Shown here: positions 36,303 to 46,400 of the stretch, one piece after another
How positions within the stretch are numbered: position 1 is the stretch's first letter
Layout of the letters: each line of letters begins with the position of its first letter
Origin: DASQDN01 sp963833675
GTDB lineage: Bacteria > Acidobacteriota > Terriglobia > Bryobacterales > Bryobacteraceae
Reading direction: 5' to 3'
Assembly (NCBI GenBank): GCA_963833675.1
Contig: CAWHYW010000045.1
Span: forward strand, 1 to 64,000
DNA length: 64,000 nucleotides
Position numbers and translations under genes: made by a program
The notes under the pieces: model-generated
What the model was told of the DNA's origin: nothing
Databases searched by the model: none
Seen by the model: only the letters and a program-made list of their open reading frames with translations

Positions 36303-37307
36303 CTAAAAACGTCCGTCCCGTGTCTCAAAATGTGTTGGCTTACCTAGTAACGCGTGACCAGCCCCAATCCAATCAGCGGTCCACTCGATCATCTGTGCTG
36401 GACTCACGCTCGGATATCCGAAGAGACGAATCGCGCGCGCACTGTTGTTTAGAAGTGCTGTGGGCGCCTCCTCGCCTGTGAACTCGGGTTCTACGCCGAA
36501 GTACCGACCGAATTCCTCAGCGATCCATCGCACTGAGAGCGTTTCGGGGCCAGTCAGATTCAGCACCAACGGTGGAGATTGACAGAGAGCAATCGATTGC
36601 AAACAGGCGGAGTTCGCGTCACCCTGCCAAATTACGTTGGCCATTCCCATTCTCAGGTCGATCGGCCGTCGTTCAAAGACCTTCAATCCAACATCGAGCA
36701 AGACCCCGTAACGAAGCTCCGCCGCATAGTTCAAGCGCAGTAGAACCCCGAGAGTACCGAATGCATCACTGCCGTGTTGGAACATGCGCTCGCGACCCAG
36801 AGCCGACTGAGCGTATTCGCCGACCGGGGCTGCCGGCGTCTGCTCCGTGGCCCCGCCGCTCGTGACGGGTACAAGAGGATACACATTTCCGGTGGAGAAA
36901 GCGACAATCCTGGAGGATCGATAGCGCTCTGCGACACGACCCGGCAAATAGGTGTTCATCGCCCAAGTGAGGTGCTCCGCTCCTGTGGTCCCAAACTTCA
37001 TGGCAGCCATGAATACGACGTGCGGAGCGTCTGGTAAACGATAGACGGCATCGGGTTCGATCAGATCCGCCGATATCGTCTCGACGCCTGCATTCTCGAT
37101 ACGGCGTCTTACAGCCGTCGAGGTGAAGCGAGCGACGGCGATAACCTGATTTGCTCCCGCGCGTTTTGCCCGCATTGCGAGAGTCGGACCCATTTTCCCG
37201 CCGGCGCCGAGAATAAGAAGCGGACCTTCCAGCGACTGCATCACTGCCTTGTCGCGCTCGGTTGGTCGCGAGAGGAGCTCTTCGAGTTCGTTTTCGTTGC
37301 GAATCAT
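36303..37307 (-). CDS. NAD-dependent epimerase/dehydratase family protein
   Basis: 334 residues. A Rossmann nucleotide-binding motif (GPLLILGAGGKMGPTLAMRA) lies unusually far in (residue 28 onward), after a charged N-terminal extension. Extended-SDR features include VVFMAAMKFG, FSTGNVYPLVP and LNLTGPETLSVRWIAEEFG. The region where the YxxxK catalytic pair should be reads GEYAQSALGRERMF, so the lysine is replaced, suggesting a binding or atypical enzyme. It sits between a GNAT gene and a DapA-like gene in one minus-strand unit. Confidence 0.88.
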   Translation of the reverse strand: MIRNENELEELLSRPTERDKAVMQSLEGPLLILGAGGKMGPTLAMRAKRAGANQVIAVARFTSTAVRRRIENAGVETISADLIEPDAVYRLPDAPHVVFMAAMKFGTTGAEHLTWAMNTYLPGRVAERYRSSRIVAFSTGNVYPLVPVTSGGATEQTPAAPVGEYAQSALGRERMFQHGSDAFGTLGVLLRLNYAAELRYGVLLDVGLKVFERRPIDLRMGMANVIWQGDANSACLQSIALCQSPPLVLNLTGPETLSVRWIAEEFGRYFGVEPEFTGEEAPTALLNNSARAIRLFGYPSVSPAQMIEWTADWIGAGHALLGKPTHFETRDGRF

Positions 37308-37319
37308 GCTTGAAATAAT

Positions 37320-38106
37320 CTAACCAGCCTCAAATCCTGCTATTGCGTATACCATGCTCTCATCGCCGCGAACGGTTTCTCCACGATACATTCGAATGAG
37401 ATTTCGTACAGGGGTGAAACCTAGTTCTTGGGCGAGGGCACGAGCGTTTTCGCGCGCCGGGAGTATATCCCAAAGCCAAGGCTCATCTGGTTTCGTGGCG
37501 ACAGCAGCCCGAATGAGCTGAGAGGCATCTTCGAAGCAGGTTGCAATACATGGACCGAGGTGATTTGCTCGGGCTCCCGGACGATGCTGAAGAAATGCGT
37601 TGTTGGCAACGACGGCAGGACCCAGAGCTTTCAGAAATGCAGAACGATCGGCTCCGGTAGCGCGCCGATCAAGATCGTCAGGGGATTTCGCCCTGGTTTG
37701 CCCGCGCTGACGCTAGTGGCGCAGGTGGTCGCCGCCATCTCTGGATTGGCTGTTCATCTTTGAATTCGAGGCTGGAGTACAGGGGGCGGCCTTGGTCAGT
37801 CGCATCGAGTTTCACGGATCGGATGCCGCGGGTATCGGCCAGCTCGAGTGCTGTTGTGACAAGCTGGCGGGCGTATCCGCGGCGCTGATAATCAGCATGT
37901 GTCAGCACCATTCCTAGCCACGCTAAATCTTTGCCATAAGTCAGCAGGGTAGTTGTGGCGACAATACGATGGTCCTGTTCGATCCCAAAACATCCGAGCG
38001 GTTCCAACGTAATCATGCGAAGCCAGTCTTCAGGCGTCTGATTCCAGCCGGCGGCGCCGGATAGCTCACAAAGAGAGGGGATATCCGCAGCGGTGAGTAG
38101 CCTCAC
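37320..38106 (-). pseudogene. GNAT-family double-domain acetyltransferase, one frameshift
   Basis: About 260 codons. The N-terminal frame (from GTG 38106) carries a GNAT domain: GWNQTPEDWLRMITLEPLGC, WLGMVLTHADYQRRGYARQL with the acetyl-CoA loop Q-R-R-G-Y-A, and SVKLDATDQGRPLYSSLEF. After a shift near 37690 a second frame continues DDLDRRATGADRSAFLKALG through a second, CoA-loop-less GNAT-like half ending YRGETVRGDESMVYAIAG and stopping at 37320. Two-domain acyltransferases of this type are common in proteobacteria and acidobacteria; substrate unknown. The start overlaps the esterase stop (GTGA). Confidence 0.8.
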
Positions 38107-40087
38107 AGATTCGACAGCGTATCAAAATCCCATGCCGTACCTTGTTTGAGCCTCGTACCGAGATGATCGCGCAACTCGGGGATGTCGGTCACTGCGAGAA
38201 TATCAGGCACAAAGTTTGCGAACGGCTCAACGTAGTCTTCATTTTTGAGCAGGATGGCATATGATTCGAGACCACGAGCCGTGTACAGCCGAGATACGGA
38301 CTGATCGCTTGCCGCCGCGAAGATTGCAGGGACAGTCAAATGACCGAGTGCAGCAATCGTAATCTGCGTATTCTGCGCCGGAGTGTAGGCTCGCAGCGCT
38401 TGAAGAATGTGCAGAATATCCGTTACGCGCTGCCCGAGCATTGGTTTGCCTAGCATCAGGGACGCCCATGCGTGGGACATCTCCTTCGCATGACTCCTGG
38501 TATAGAACGAGTTTCCGCGACCCACTTCCGGCGAGAGATCACCGATACCGCGGATATCGAACGCGGCGACGAGGTGTCCGGCGGCAGCGAGCTGCGGGTA
38601 AAGATCGTCTTCCTTCCAGTGGGCGTTTCGCCCTCTCGGCTCCAGCGGTACGATAACCGATCGCGCTTTCCCTGGAGGCAGAAAGATGAAGCCGGGAAGC
38701 CAGACCTCGCGCGAGACCTGGATTTCGACCGCATCAATGAAGTTCACTTCGCCTCGCGCGCGCCCGAGCACATTGACCGACGGACTCGCTTGTGGAGTAT
38801 CAACTCGGAGCAAGGTATTTACTGTTTCCGTCTTTTTCTTTACCGGCAGGCGTTCTCGCGCAAGAGAGAGCGGCGTCTTGCTTCCGAAGTCGCGAACCAC
38901 ATTGGCTGTGGGGCCTACATAGAGCTGTGCATCCTTCTCCAGGCTTCGCTGGCGGTTCGACTACCGGTTTATCGGATTGGCGAAGCGTGCGTTCGAAGAA
39001 GTTGTAAATCTGCAAGCGCAGGTCGCGCGTTAACGCGTGTGGCATCGGAGTTTCGTACCACTCGAGGCTGCCCTCTTTACCGAGGACTCGATAGATGCTT
39101 TTCAACCGGTCAAACTCGGCTCTGCCGTTCGTGAGATAGCTTGGCGAATATGTGCCGAAGAAGTCGCGAGCGCTTACGGCAATCAGCATGGGTTTGGGAG
39201 CCATCGGGTACAAGAGATCCCAGCGATCAAAACCTCGCGGTCCGGAGTCAATGAAGTTCTGTTCGGCGTCATCAACGGAGCCCGGAGAGTTGAAATCCTC
39301 ACAAGCGAAGTTCTCAGTGTTGCCGCTCGATACTGCTGCGACAGCAAGGCGGTCATCTACCGCGGTTAGAAACATGGTGGTTGTTCCGCCGCCGGACTGT
39401 CCCGTGGAGGCGAGACGCTTACGGTCGACCAACGGATGCGATGCAAGCACATCCAGACTCCGTACTGCGTCCCACGCTTGCATACGTGTTGCCGTGTCCC
39501 CGACCAGGAGCATTTGTTTGCCCGGTTGCGAGTGCTCGTCGTCGGCTGAACCCAATCGGGTCAGAACCCCGTTGGGTCGCGGGTAGTATGTGCGTTCTCC
39601 CTGACCCATCGGATCGAATGCCAGCACCAGGTAACCAAGTTGCGCGAGCGATTGACAGCACTTCTGATACGATTCGGCGGCCTTGCCATTGAGGCTGTGG
39701 CCCATTTGAAACAGCACACCCGGATACGGCGGCTGGTGATTTTTTGGAATGTATAGATTTGCTGGAATGTGCAAACCCGGCTGACTTTCGTAGACGAGCT
39801 TTTACCCGGTAGGATGCGCGATCGAAGCTGCCTAACGTCCGAATGTTGAGATTCGATTTTTCCGGCATGCCGCCGCTGAGCTTCCAGAACGTGTCACGAA
39901 CCCAGTGCTGGCGTTCCGTGATCGCGGTTGAGCTGGTGAGTTTTGAAAGCGCCGCATTCCGCCAGTCGTAAGCCTCGCGGGCCAGTCGTGTGAGGTAATC
40001 CGGAAAGCAACGAGCGTACTGTCTGTAACGTATGTCGGCACGGCAGACAAAGGCTCCGGCGAGGGCGAGTGCTGTTCGTCGAGTCAC
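38103..40087 (-). pseudogene. Exported double alpha/beta-hydrolase (acetylxylan-esterase-like), two frameshifts
   Basis: About 660 codons in three frames, with breaks near 39800 and 38930. The first frame has a weak signal (RRTALALAGAFVCRADIRY). The second holds an alpha/beta-hydrolase domain with GVLFQMGHSLNGKAAESYQK, LAFDPMGQGER, the nucleophile elbow STGQSGGGTTT, and PMPHALTRDLR with a likely catalytic His. The third frame has a second hydrolase-like domain (VPLEPRGRNAHWKEDD, AFDIRGIGDLSPE), but its elbow position reads AALGHLTVPA without a serine, so this half looks non-catalytic. Probably an ester hydrolase of plant polymer side chains; inferred from family only. Confidence 0.8.
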
Positions 40088-40112
40088 TCTAATTGTCAGT
40101 CACTCCAAATTA

Positions 40113-40137
40113 GCGTATACGCATCAGGAGCCTGATG
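40113..40137. promoter_or_regulatory. GCGTATACGC palindrome beside a CATCAGG inverted repeat
   Basis: In the 60-base gap between the SpoIID gene end and the esterase start, GCGTATACGC (40113-40122) is a perfect 10-bp palindrome sharing the GTATAC core seen at 27363-27379. Partly overlapping it, CATCAGG-AG-CCTGATG (40122-40137) is a 7-bp inverted repeat that could be an operator half or a short terminator stem. Either would suit control of the esterase unit; neither is proven. Confidence 0.4.
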
Positions 40138-40147
40138 GTGAATGCGC

Positions 40148-41171
40148 TTATTGAACCGAACCAGTACGAGTCTGAGGTAGATACGTTGTCAGGAGCGCAC
40201 GGAATTCCTTTCCCGCTCTCGCGAGCGCTCCGATTCCACGCTGGCATCTCCTACTGCGTGACCTTCGCCTCTGCCCTCAACAACTATCGTTTCCCCATCC
40301 GCGGTCGCTTTGAAAGTATTGCCGGGGGCGAATTCCAGCCGAGTTGGCGAGTGACGTCAAGGCGCAAGCTTTCCGAAGTGTTCGTCAGCAGCCCTCCCGC
40401 GATATCTTGCGGAAGGCGCCGAGTCCATGACGTTGCCTCCCGACGGCAAGCGTCGCACTCGACCGGGAAATACGGATAAGGCTCAGATTCGAGTCCAACC
40501 TGTGATGCCGATTTTGTCCGGCCTCCACAACTCGCGTGATACATGGGCGCGAACGGCCTGTCCTTGTACAGGACCACGATGCCAGCGGTGGCCTGCGCAG
40601 CCGTGGTTGCCGGGTGCGATTCGGCGATCGTTTCGCGCCGCCACTGGCAATGCGTCGTGTCACAGAAATCGTAATTCCCGTGCCGGCGCCCGCCGGCCAC
40701 GTAGTAGCTTCGAGCGAGGACCGCCATCGCTTTCAGCGCTTCGGCCGGAGTGTCGCGAGGCATCTCGGCCGCAACGACAGCAGCCACAGCAGATTCCAGG
40801 TCAACCTTAATGACGGGTTCCAGACGCGATCCGATAGCAGTGACTTCAAGACGCCCTTTGAACTTACGATCGATTTTGCCCTCGATATTCAGGCTGAACT
40901 CGATCGGAGCGCCGCCGCGGCCGGAGACCAGCACGCGAGGAGAGGAGGTCATCTGCTGCTGAGCGAACAGGTCAACGTCAGCGCCGACCGCTCGCATCCC
41001 GGCGACCTGTCCTGGTGTCATGAAGAATGTTCGCGAGCCGGCCTGCACCCAAAGAACCTGCGAAGATCGCACGGTTACTCGCTCGGGCCGGAAGAGGCTC
41101 AGAACCCCGATGCGGAGATCCGAAGCAATTAAGGGTAACGCGAGCAGGGCGATTGCAGCCTTACTTCCCAT
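40148..41171 (-). pseudogene. SpoIID/LytB domain protein, two frameshifts
   Basis: About 340 codons. The first frame (from ATG 41171) has a signal peptide (GSKAAIALLALPLIA) and the SpoIID core VVAAEMPRDTPAEALKAMAV, LARSYYVAGGRRH and YDFCDTTHCQ. After a shift near 40330 the next frame reads GNTFKATADGETIVVEGRGE then GHAVG, and after another near 40240 CQRGIGALARAGKEFRALLT to a stop at 40148; together these form the expected GHGVG-x-CQ-GA end of the domain. SpoIID-type proteins are peptidoglycan lytic transglycosylases in sporulators; here it is exported in a non-sporulating lineage. The start overlaps the PBP-like stop by 11 bases. Last gene of the six-gene surface cluster. Confidence 0.85.
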
Positions 41172-41901
41172 CGCGTATCACTTTCAGCATTTCGCCGGCC
41201 GTGTGCGCCGCAACGGCTCCGCTGACACCGTGTACCTGGACCAACAAAACGTAGCGCGGCGATGATGCCGGGTAGAGCACGGCAACGTATCCGTCCCCCG
41301 GCGCCTTCTTCGCGTGACTGCACGGGGCTGTACCGGTCTTGGCGAGCGCTTCCGAACGCAGCGCCTTAGCTGTTCCATGTTTCGCGCTCATCCGCATACC
41401 TTCACGAATGGCGGCAGCCGATTCGTCCGATGCGAGAGCCGCGTATGCTGTCGCAATCTGGCGTGGACTGATCAGCCATTGCGCGCCAATGCCGGTGAGG
41501 GTCGAGGGTTTGAAGTCGCGTGGATTAGGAAGATGAAATCGCGCCGTCATCGCACGCACTTGTTCCGGAATTGCCACAGCGTTCAGTTGCAGGAAATACG
41601 AGTTGCAGGATTCGGCGATCGCATGGGATAAATCCATTTCGCCGTGCCCTTCCGGTCGCCAGCATTCCCGCGGATTACACCGGAATTTCAATGCCGATCC
41701 CGAGAGCGCCGAGAAAGGTTTCACGAGAGAACCCATGGGGATAGGCCTCTCGGGCGCAACCCAGTGGCCACCGATCAGTTCATGCGTATCGGCATCCACG
41801 AGCAGAAACTGCGTCGCGGGAAAATCGCGCTGCAACAGGCGAAATATCGACTGATCGAACAGCGTCGGAGCCAAAAGCAGCAGTTGTGCATACCAGATCA
41901 T
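41161..41901 (-). CDS. Penicillin-binding-protein-like transpeptidase domain protein
   Basis: 246 residues, intact, exported (short hydrophobic N-terminus IWYAQLLLLAPTLF). All three motifs of serine penicillin-recognising proteins are present: S58-L-V-K61, S98-C-N100 and K188-T-G. It lacks the usual N-terminal pedestal domain and is at the small end for the fold. The ATG overlaps the stop of the membrane-anchored gene (ATGA), and its stop overlaps the SpoIID start. I recall the E. coli YfaQ/DUF2300 proteins as combining a similar SxxK-type region with a SpoIID-like region; here they would be two coupled genes. That comparison is from memory and unverified. Confidence 0.85.
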   Translation of the reverse strand: MIWYAQLLLLAPTLFDQSIFRLLQRDFPATQFLLVDADTHELIGGHWVAPERPIPMGSLVKPFSALSGSALKFRCNPRECWRPEGHGEMDLSHAIAESCNSYFLQLNAVAIPEQVRAMTARFHLPNPRDFKPSTLTGIGAQWLISPRQIATAYAALASDESAAAIREGMRMSAKHGTAKALRSEALAKTGTAPCSHAKKAPGDGYVAVLYPASSPRYVLLVQVHGVSGAVAAHTAGEMLKVIRDGK

Positions 41902-43472
41902 GGCTTGAATTTGTAGATCATCTGTTGCATGACTCGTTTTCCATCGTCATGAGACACGATGGTTGCCGAATCGACTCGATTCATTACCTGACCGGAAGAC
42001 TGGCAATGTTTGGGAGAAAAATCGCGGGCCATCGCCGCCGCCTCAGCATTTCCGGCGTCGATTTGGCCATCATCCGTGTATAGGCCGCCAGCTCTCGCGA
42101 ATGCGAGTAATGCGCAGTGTAAGCCGCTCTGAGGTTTGAAGCCGCCGGCGCATTAAGCCGCCCTACAACCTTCTGCAGCATTGCGCTGCTGGTTGCTATG
42201 ACCATGATCGGCCCTTGGCGATGAACGGAAATTTCCGGTAGATTCACCTGCGGCCAATCGGTATTCGACAGAAGCGCAATTGCGGAATCGCTATCGACGA
42301 AAACGCCGTCCGTTGACGGGCGGCTGCTTTGCACATGGAGCATAGCCCGAACTCCGGTTGCCTCGATAACAGGCCGTAAGGAGGAAGTAGCATCGACAAC
42401 TTGAGTGTGCAGCGGCGCCTGATCGATTCGGGTTTCCAGGTCCGAACTGTCACCAGCGATGGAATCAGGATTCCCGGCGGCAGGAGCAATTCTGCTGGGG
42501 GCGTTCCCAGGAGTTCCAGGCGCGACGATTTTGGTTCGGATGAGATCAAGCACCTGCGAAGTCTGTGGATCCGCCCAAGCCCGGTACAGACCTGAGTCGG
42601 GTGGGGCCCACGCGACTACCTGTGCAACAGCCCCCTCGGTTGGCGCGGGCGACGCGGATTCGCGAAGGAAAGTCCGCTCTTCGCGGATCTGTTGGGGCTC
42701 ACGAAACAAGTCAACGACGCCTGCAGCGAAGGGCTTCAACTGCGAAGCATTTCGCTGCACCCAATACGAACGGAAGTAGGGAGTCTTCAGAAGTCCTGGT
42801 AGATTTAGCGCAATGCGAATGTCACCGGGATTGCCTGCCGACGCGATAGTTCGCTGTACCAGTGATCCTGGGCTAACGAAGGGCTGGCCTGACCTTTGGC
42901 GAATAGCGCGAGCGCATTGGCCACAAGTTCGCCACGCGTGGCGAGAAACAGCAATCCGTCGGTCGATCCGAAAGCTGCCACACGCCGGTTCGCTCCCGAA
43001 CGCACATAATACTGATCCCGGCCGATTCGCGAGATTCATAAACGCTCGTTTAGAAAACGGGGTGCTGTTCAGGATGCGGGCTGCAGGGAGACGTGTTACG
43101 TACAAAAACTCGAGTTCGCCTATATCGTAGATTGCGATTGCCGATTGCCGCCTGCAACGGAATCGACCAACGACATGTCTGGAGCGAATCCTGCGGCTTC
43201 CGCGAATTGCTGCTGCGCCTCTGCAAGTCGCATGAATAGCCGGGTCCTGGAAAAGACTTCATGATTCGCACTCGCCAACCAGAGTACGTTTCTCTTGCGA
43301 GCCGTTCCAGTCGAGTCACTAGCGAGGAGAGATCGCGCGCCTCCAGATATACAAGCGCGCCGCTGGGAAAAACGGACGAAAGGCTGTTCGGCCCCTGAGC
43401 ATTCTGGGCCGCGAGCCAGACGACACCTGCGGCGACTACCAATGCGGCCACGCCAATCACGCGCTTGTTCAT
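41898..43472 (-). pseudogene. Membrane-anchored protein of unknown function, several frameshifts
   Basis: About 525 codons recovered over several frames. It starts MNKRVIGVAALVVAAGVVWL (single N-terminal anchor) and continues SSVFPSGALVYLEARDLSSL, RLAEAQQQFAEAAGFAPDMS, YVTRLPAARILNSTPF, RRVAAFGSTDGLLFLATRGE, DIRIALNLPGLLKTPYFRSY, HRQGPIMVIATSSAMLQKVV and ends KRVMQQMIYKFKP at 41898. The alternating beta-strand-rich blocks with a GALVYLEARDL-like opening resemble periplasmic proteins annotated DUF3352 or hypothetical; I cannot assign a family. At least four shifts are needed. It overlaps the PBP-like start (ATGA). Confidence 0.7.
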
Positions 43473-43474
43473 AT

Positions 43475-46400
43475 GCGGGCCTCACACGGTCGGTCTGATC
43501 GACGTTGTCATGCACATGCGGCATGCGCCGTTGGTTCTCCTGAATCCGCTGGAGTTCCGCATCCAAGGATGCGATCTCCGATTTGACATTCTGTTTCGGA
43601 TCGATTCTCGCGAGCATCAACAGGTAACGTTTCGCCTGATCCAGATTCCCGAGTTTTCGAAATGCCGTTGCCAAATCGCGCGCCAGCGAAGCCGGTGGAT
43701 CGCGGAATACCGAGACGGCCTGATCGAATTGCCCGGCCTGGAAAAGTGTTTGGAAGAGTTGTAGGCGGGGGGCCGTTGGCGCCGGATTCACCGCGATCGC
43801 GGCACGAAGTAGCGCGACACGCGGGTTCGAATCCTTCGTCTGTGCCGCCGCTTTCAATCGGGCTTCGTAGAAGTAAGGCTTGTCGATCTCAGGAATCGAC
43901 AAAATCGACTCCGATGCGAGCGCATCCAGTTCTGCGGAACCAAGGCCTTTTGCGTTTGTCTTTGCCAGGGCTCCGGCAGCGTCTGTGCGCGAGGAGTATG
44001 GAGCGTCGTTACTCGCTGCGATCCGACGAAGTGTTGCGACGTCCCCCGTCGTGGTGGCGAGACGAACTCCAGCTTCCAGGTCCCAGGGCGCTGCTTTCAC
44101 GCGAGAATTCCAGAATTCTGCAGCTTCCTTATTGCGGTGGAAACGACTCAGCAATTCGGCTGCGGCATTCAACGTCTCGAATGGTTCGCCGGCAACAAAC
44201 GTCATACGGCGAAGCAATGCGACGACTCCCGTGACATCGTTCGATTCAAGCTTCACCTCAGCCAGGCCGAGAAAGTTTGAGACGTCGAAATTATTGCTGT
44301 CCAGTTCGCGAGTGTAAGGCGCTTGAGAAGCGCTCGCGCCGAAGCCGCATTGCCCGATTGCCTGAGCGAGGCGGCTGCTTGCCTCAACTGATCGGGCGAA
44401 ACGTCTTGACGCTCGAGGATACTCGCCAACTCGCCTTTTGCGGCTGCGACCTCAATCTGGATCGGAATAAGCGACCCATGCATCGATGCCTGAAGATCTT
44501 CGGGAATCGCACGAATCGCCTCGCCGGCCTTATCGAATTGACGATTGGCTAACAGGGATCGCAAATACCGAAGCTGATAGTCCTGGAAGCGCCAGCGGGC
44601 ATCATTTCGGGCATCGCCAGCGCGGCGTTCGGCGTCTTGCTGCGCCAACTCAAGCAATCGAGCATACAATAGCTCACGTTCGTCGGGCCCGACGATCTCC
44701 TCATTGACAATCGCTGCAAGAAATTGCGCCGGCTCGGCTGCGGCGGAACTCAGCTCAGCGACCCAGCGTGCGGCATCGGCAGCACTCGATGTGCTCTTCC
44801 AGATTGCGGGCAACAGCGAATCGAACCGATATGGCCGCATTTCTTCGGATGTACGTGCGAAGGACCTTATCGATTTCGGGCCGCAACGCCGGTCCGGCAT
44901 GTTCAATCGTTTCCGAGAGTCCCGGCCAGAAATTCTCCGGAAGGCGGCCGTCCTGCATGTCCGCCCAAAAATCGAGAGCTTTGCGCCACTGCTCCTGCGC
45001 TTCTGTCGTCCTCTTTTGCGCGGCATAGATTTCCGCCATGCGATTGTGAACATCGGCCGATTTCGGAGCTAGCGTGAGCGCCCTTTCGTACTCCGCCAAT
45101 GCTTTCGCATCTGCCTTCGAATCGCGATAGTAATCGCCTAAGCTCAGGTACGAATTGGCCGATGCGGGCCTTCCTTCCACTTCAGACGCGAGGAAGTCCT
45201 CTGAATCGGTAAATTCGCCGTAACGAGCGCCGTAATCAGAACCAGGTATCGCCGACTACCTGTTGGCTGCGGTCGGCGTACCGCTATATGTTCACCTATC
45301 GTGCGGGGGCCTAAAACGGCTGTGAATGCTGTTGAGATTCCCGGTTCCTTAAGGTTGAAGTAGACTCCGGTCAAGGCGGTGTACGCTCTTGCCCAGACAG
45401 GAGGCATTTTCGCGCCTTTTGTGGCGATGACTCGCAACGCGATGTTTGGATCATCTGCGCCGTATGCCAGGCCCATCGCTGCGTCGCGCAAGGCCGATGT
45501 GCCGGCTGCGGCTTGAACAAAGCGATCCGGAGCATCGCGGAAAAGAAGCTGGGCGTACCGTGGTGGATCGGGAACATTGCCACGCTGGAAGAGAATTTGT
45601 CTCACGCGCCGCTCTTCCTTAGGATTTACGGCAAGCCGCCAATTATCGGCGGCTCGGATGAGCAATTGATCACGCTGCTCGTTGGCCGCCAGCGGCTTCC
45701 AATAGCCTTCGAGTTGGCTTGCCAACTCCGCGTATTGAAGCCGCTGCTGCTGGATTTGGATCAATTGTTGTCCTTCGCTGCCCAACGCGAGACTAGGGTC
45801 GGCTGTGATGCGTTTGTTGAGATTGCTCACTGCGATGTCCTGCAATCCGGCGGTGATGGCGATACGGGCTTTGTCGGACAACCGGGAATTCATGAGCCAA
45901 GCTCCGAATGCCGTCTTTTCTTCCGGAGCGTAAAAGTCACCTACGGCTTGTGCTGCTGCGTGAATCGCTTGCTCGGAATCGAGCGAGCTATATTGCCGCA
46001 TCCTCGCCATAATGCGGGCTTGAAGCGCCACCCCTTCTTCCGGGTCGAGCTTGCGACCGTGGTCCGCATACTGTTTCGCCTCGTCGAGCCAATTCCATTG
46101 CTCCAATTTCGAGGCGATCTCGAGATAGGACTGCGCCTTTGCAGTTTTGCCCTCGATAAACGCTGTACGCAGCGCAGCAATCGCCGCAGACTTTTGTCCC
46201 AACCGGGCACGCAACTCCGCGACCTTCACCATGTACTGCGGATCCTTGTACGCCAGCTCATACAATTTCGCGTACGACTTCGCAGCGTCTTCGAATCTTA
46301 GTAGGCGTTCTTCCAACGCTGCACGACTGGCAAGTAAATCGGAGCGGTCGGGCCGGACCGTTAGCGCCTTAGTGTAGGTCTCAATTGCAGCCGGAAAATT

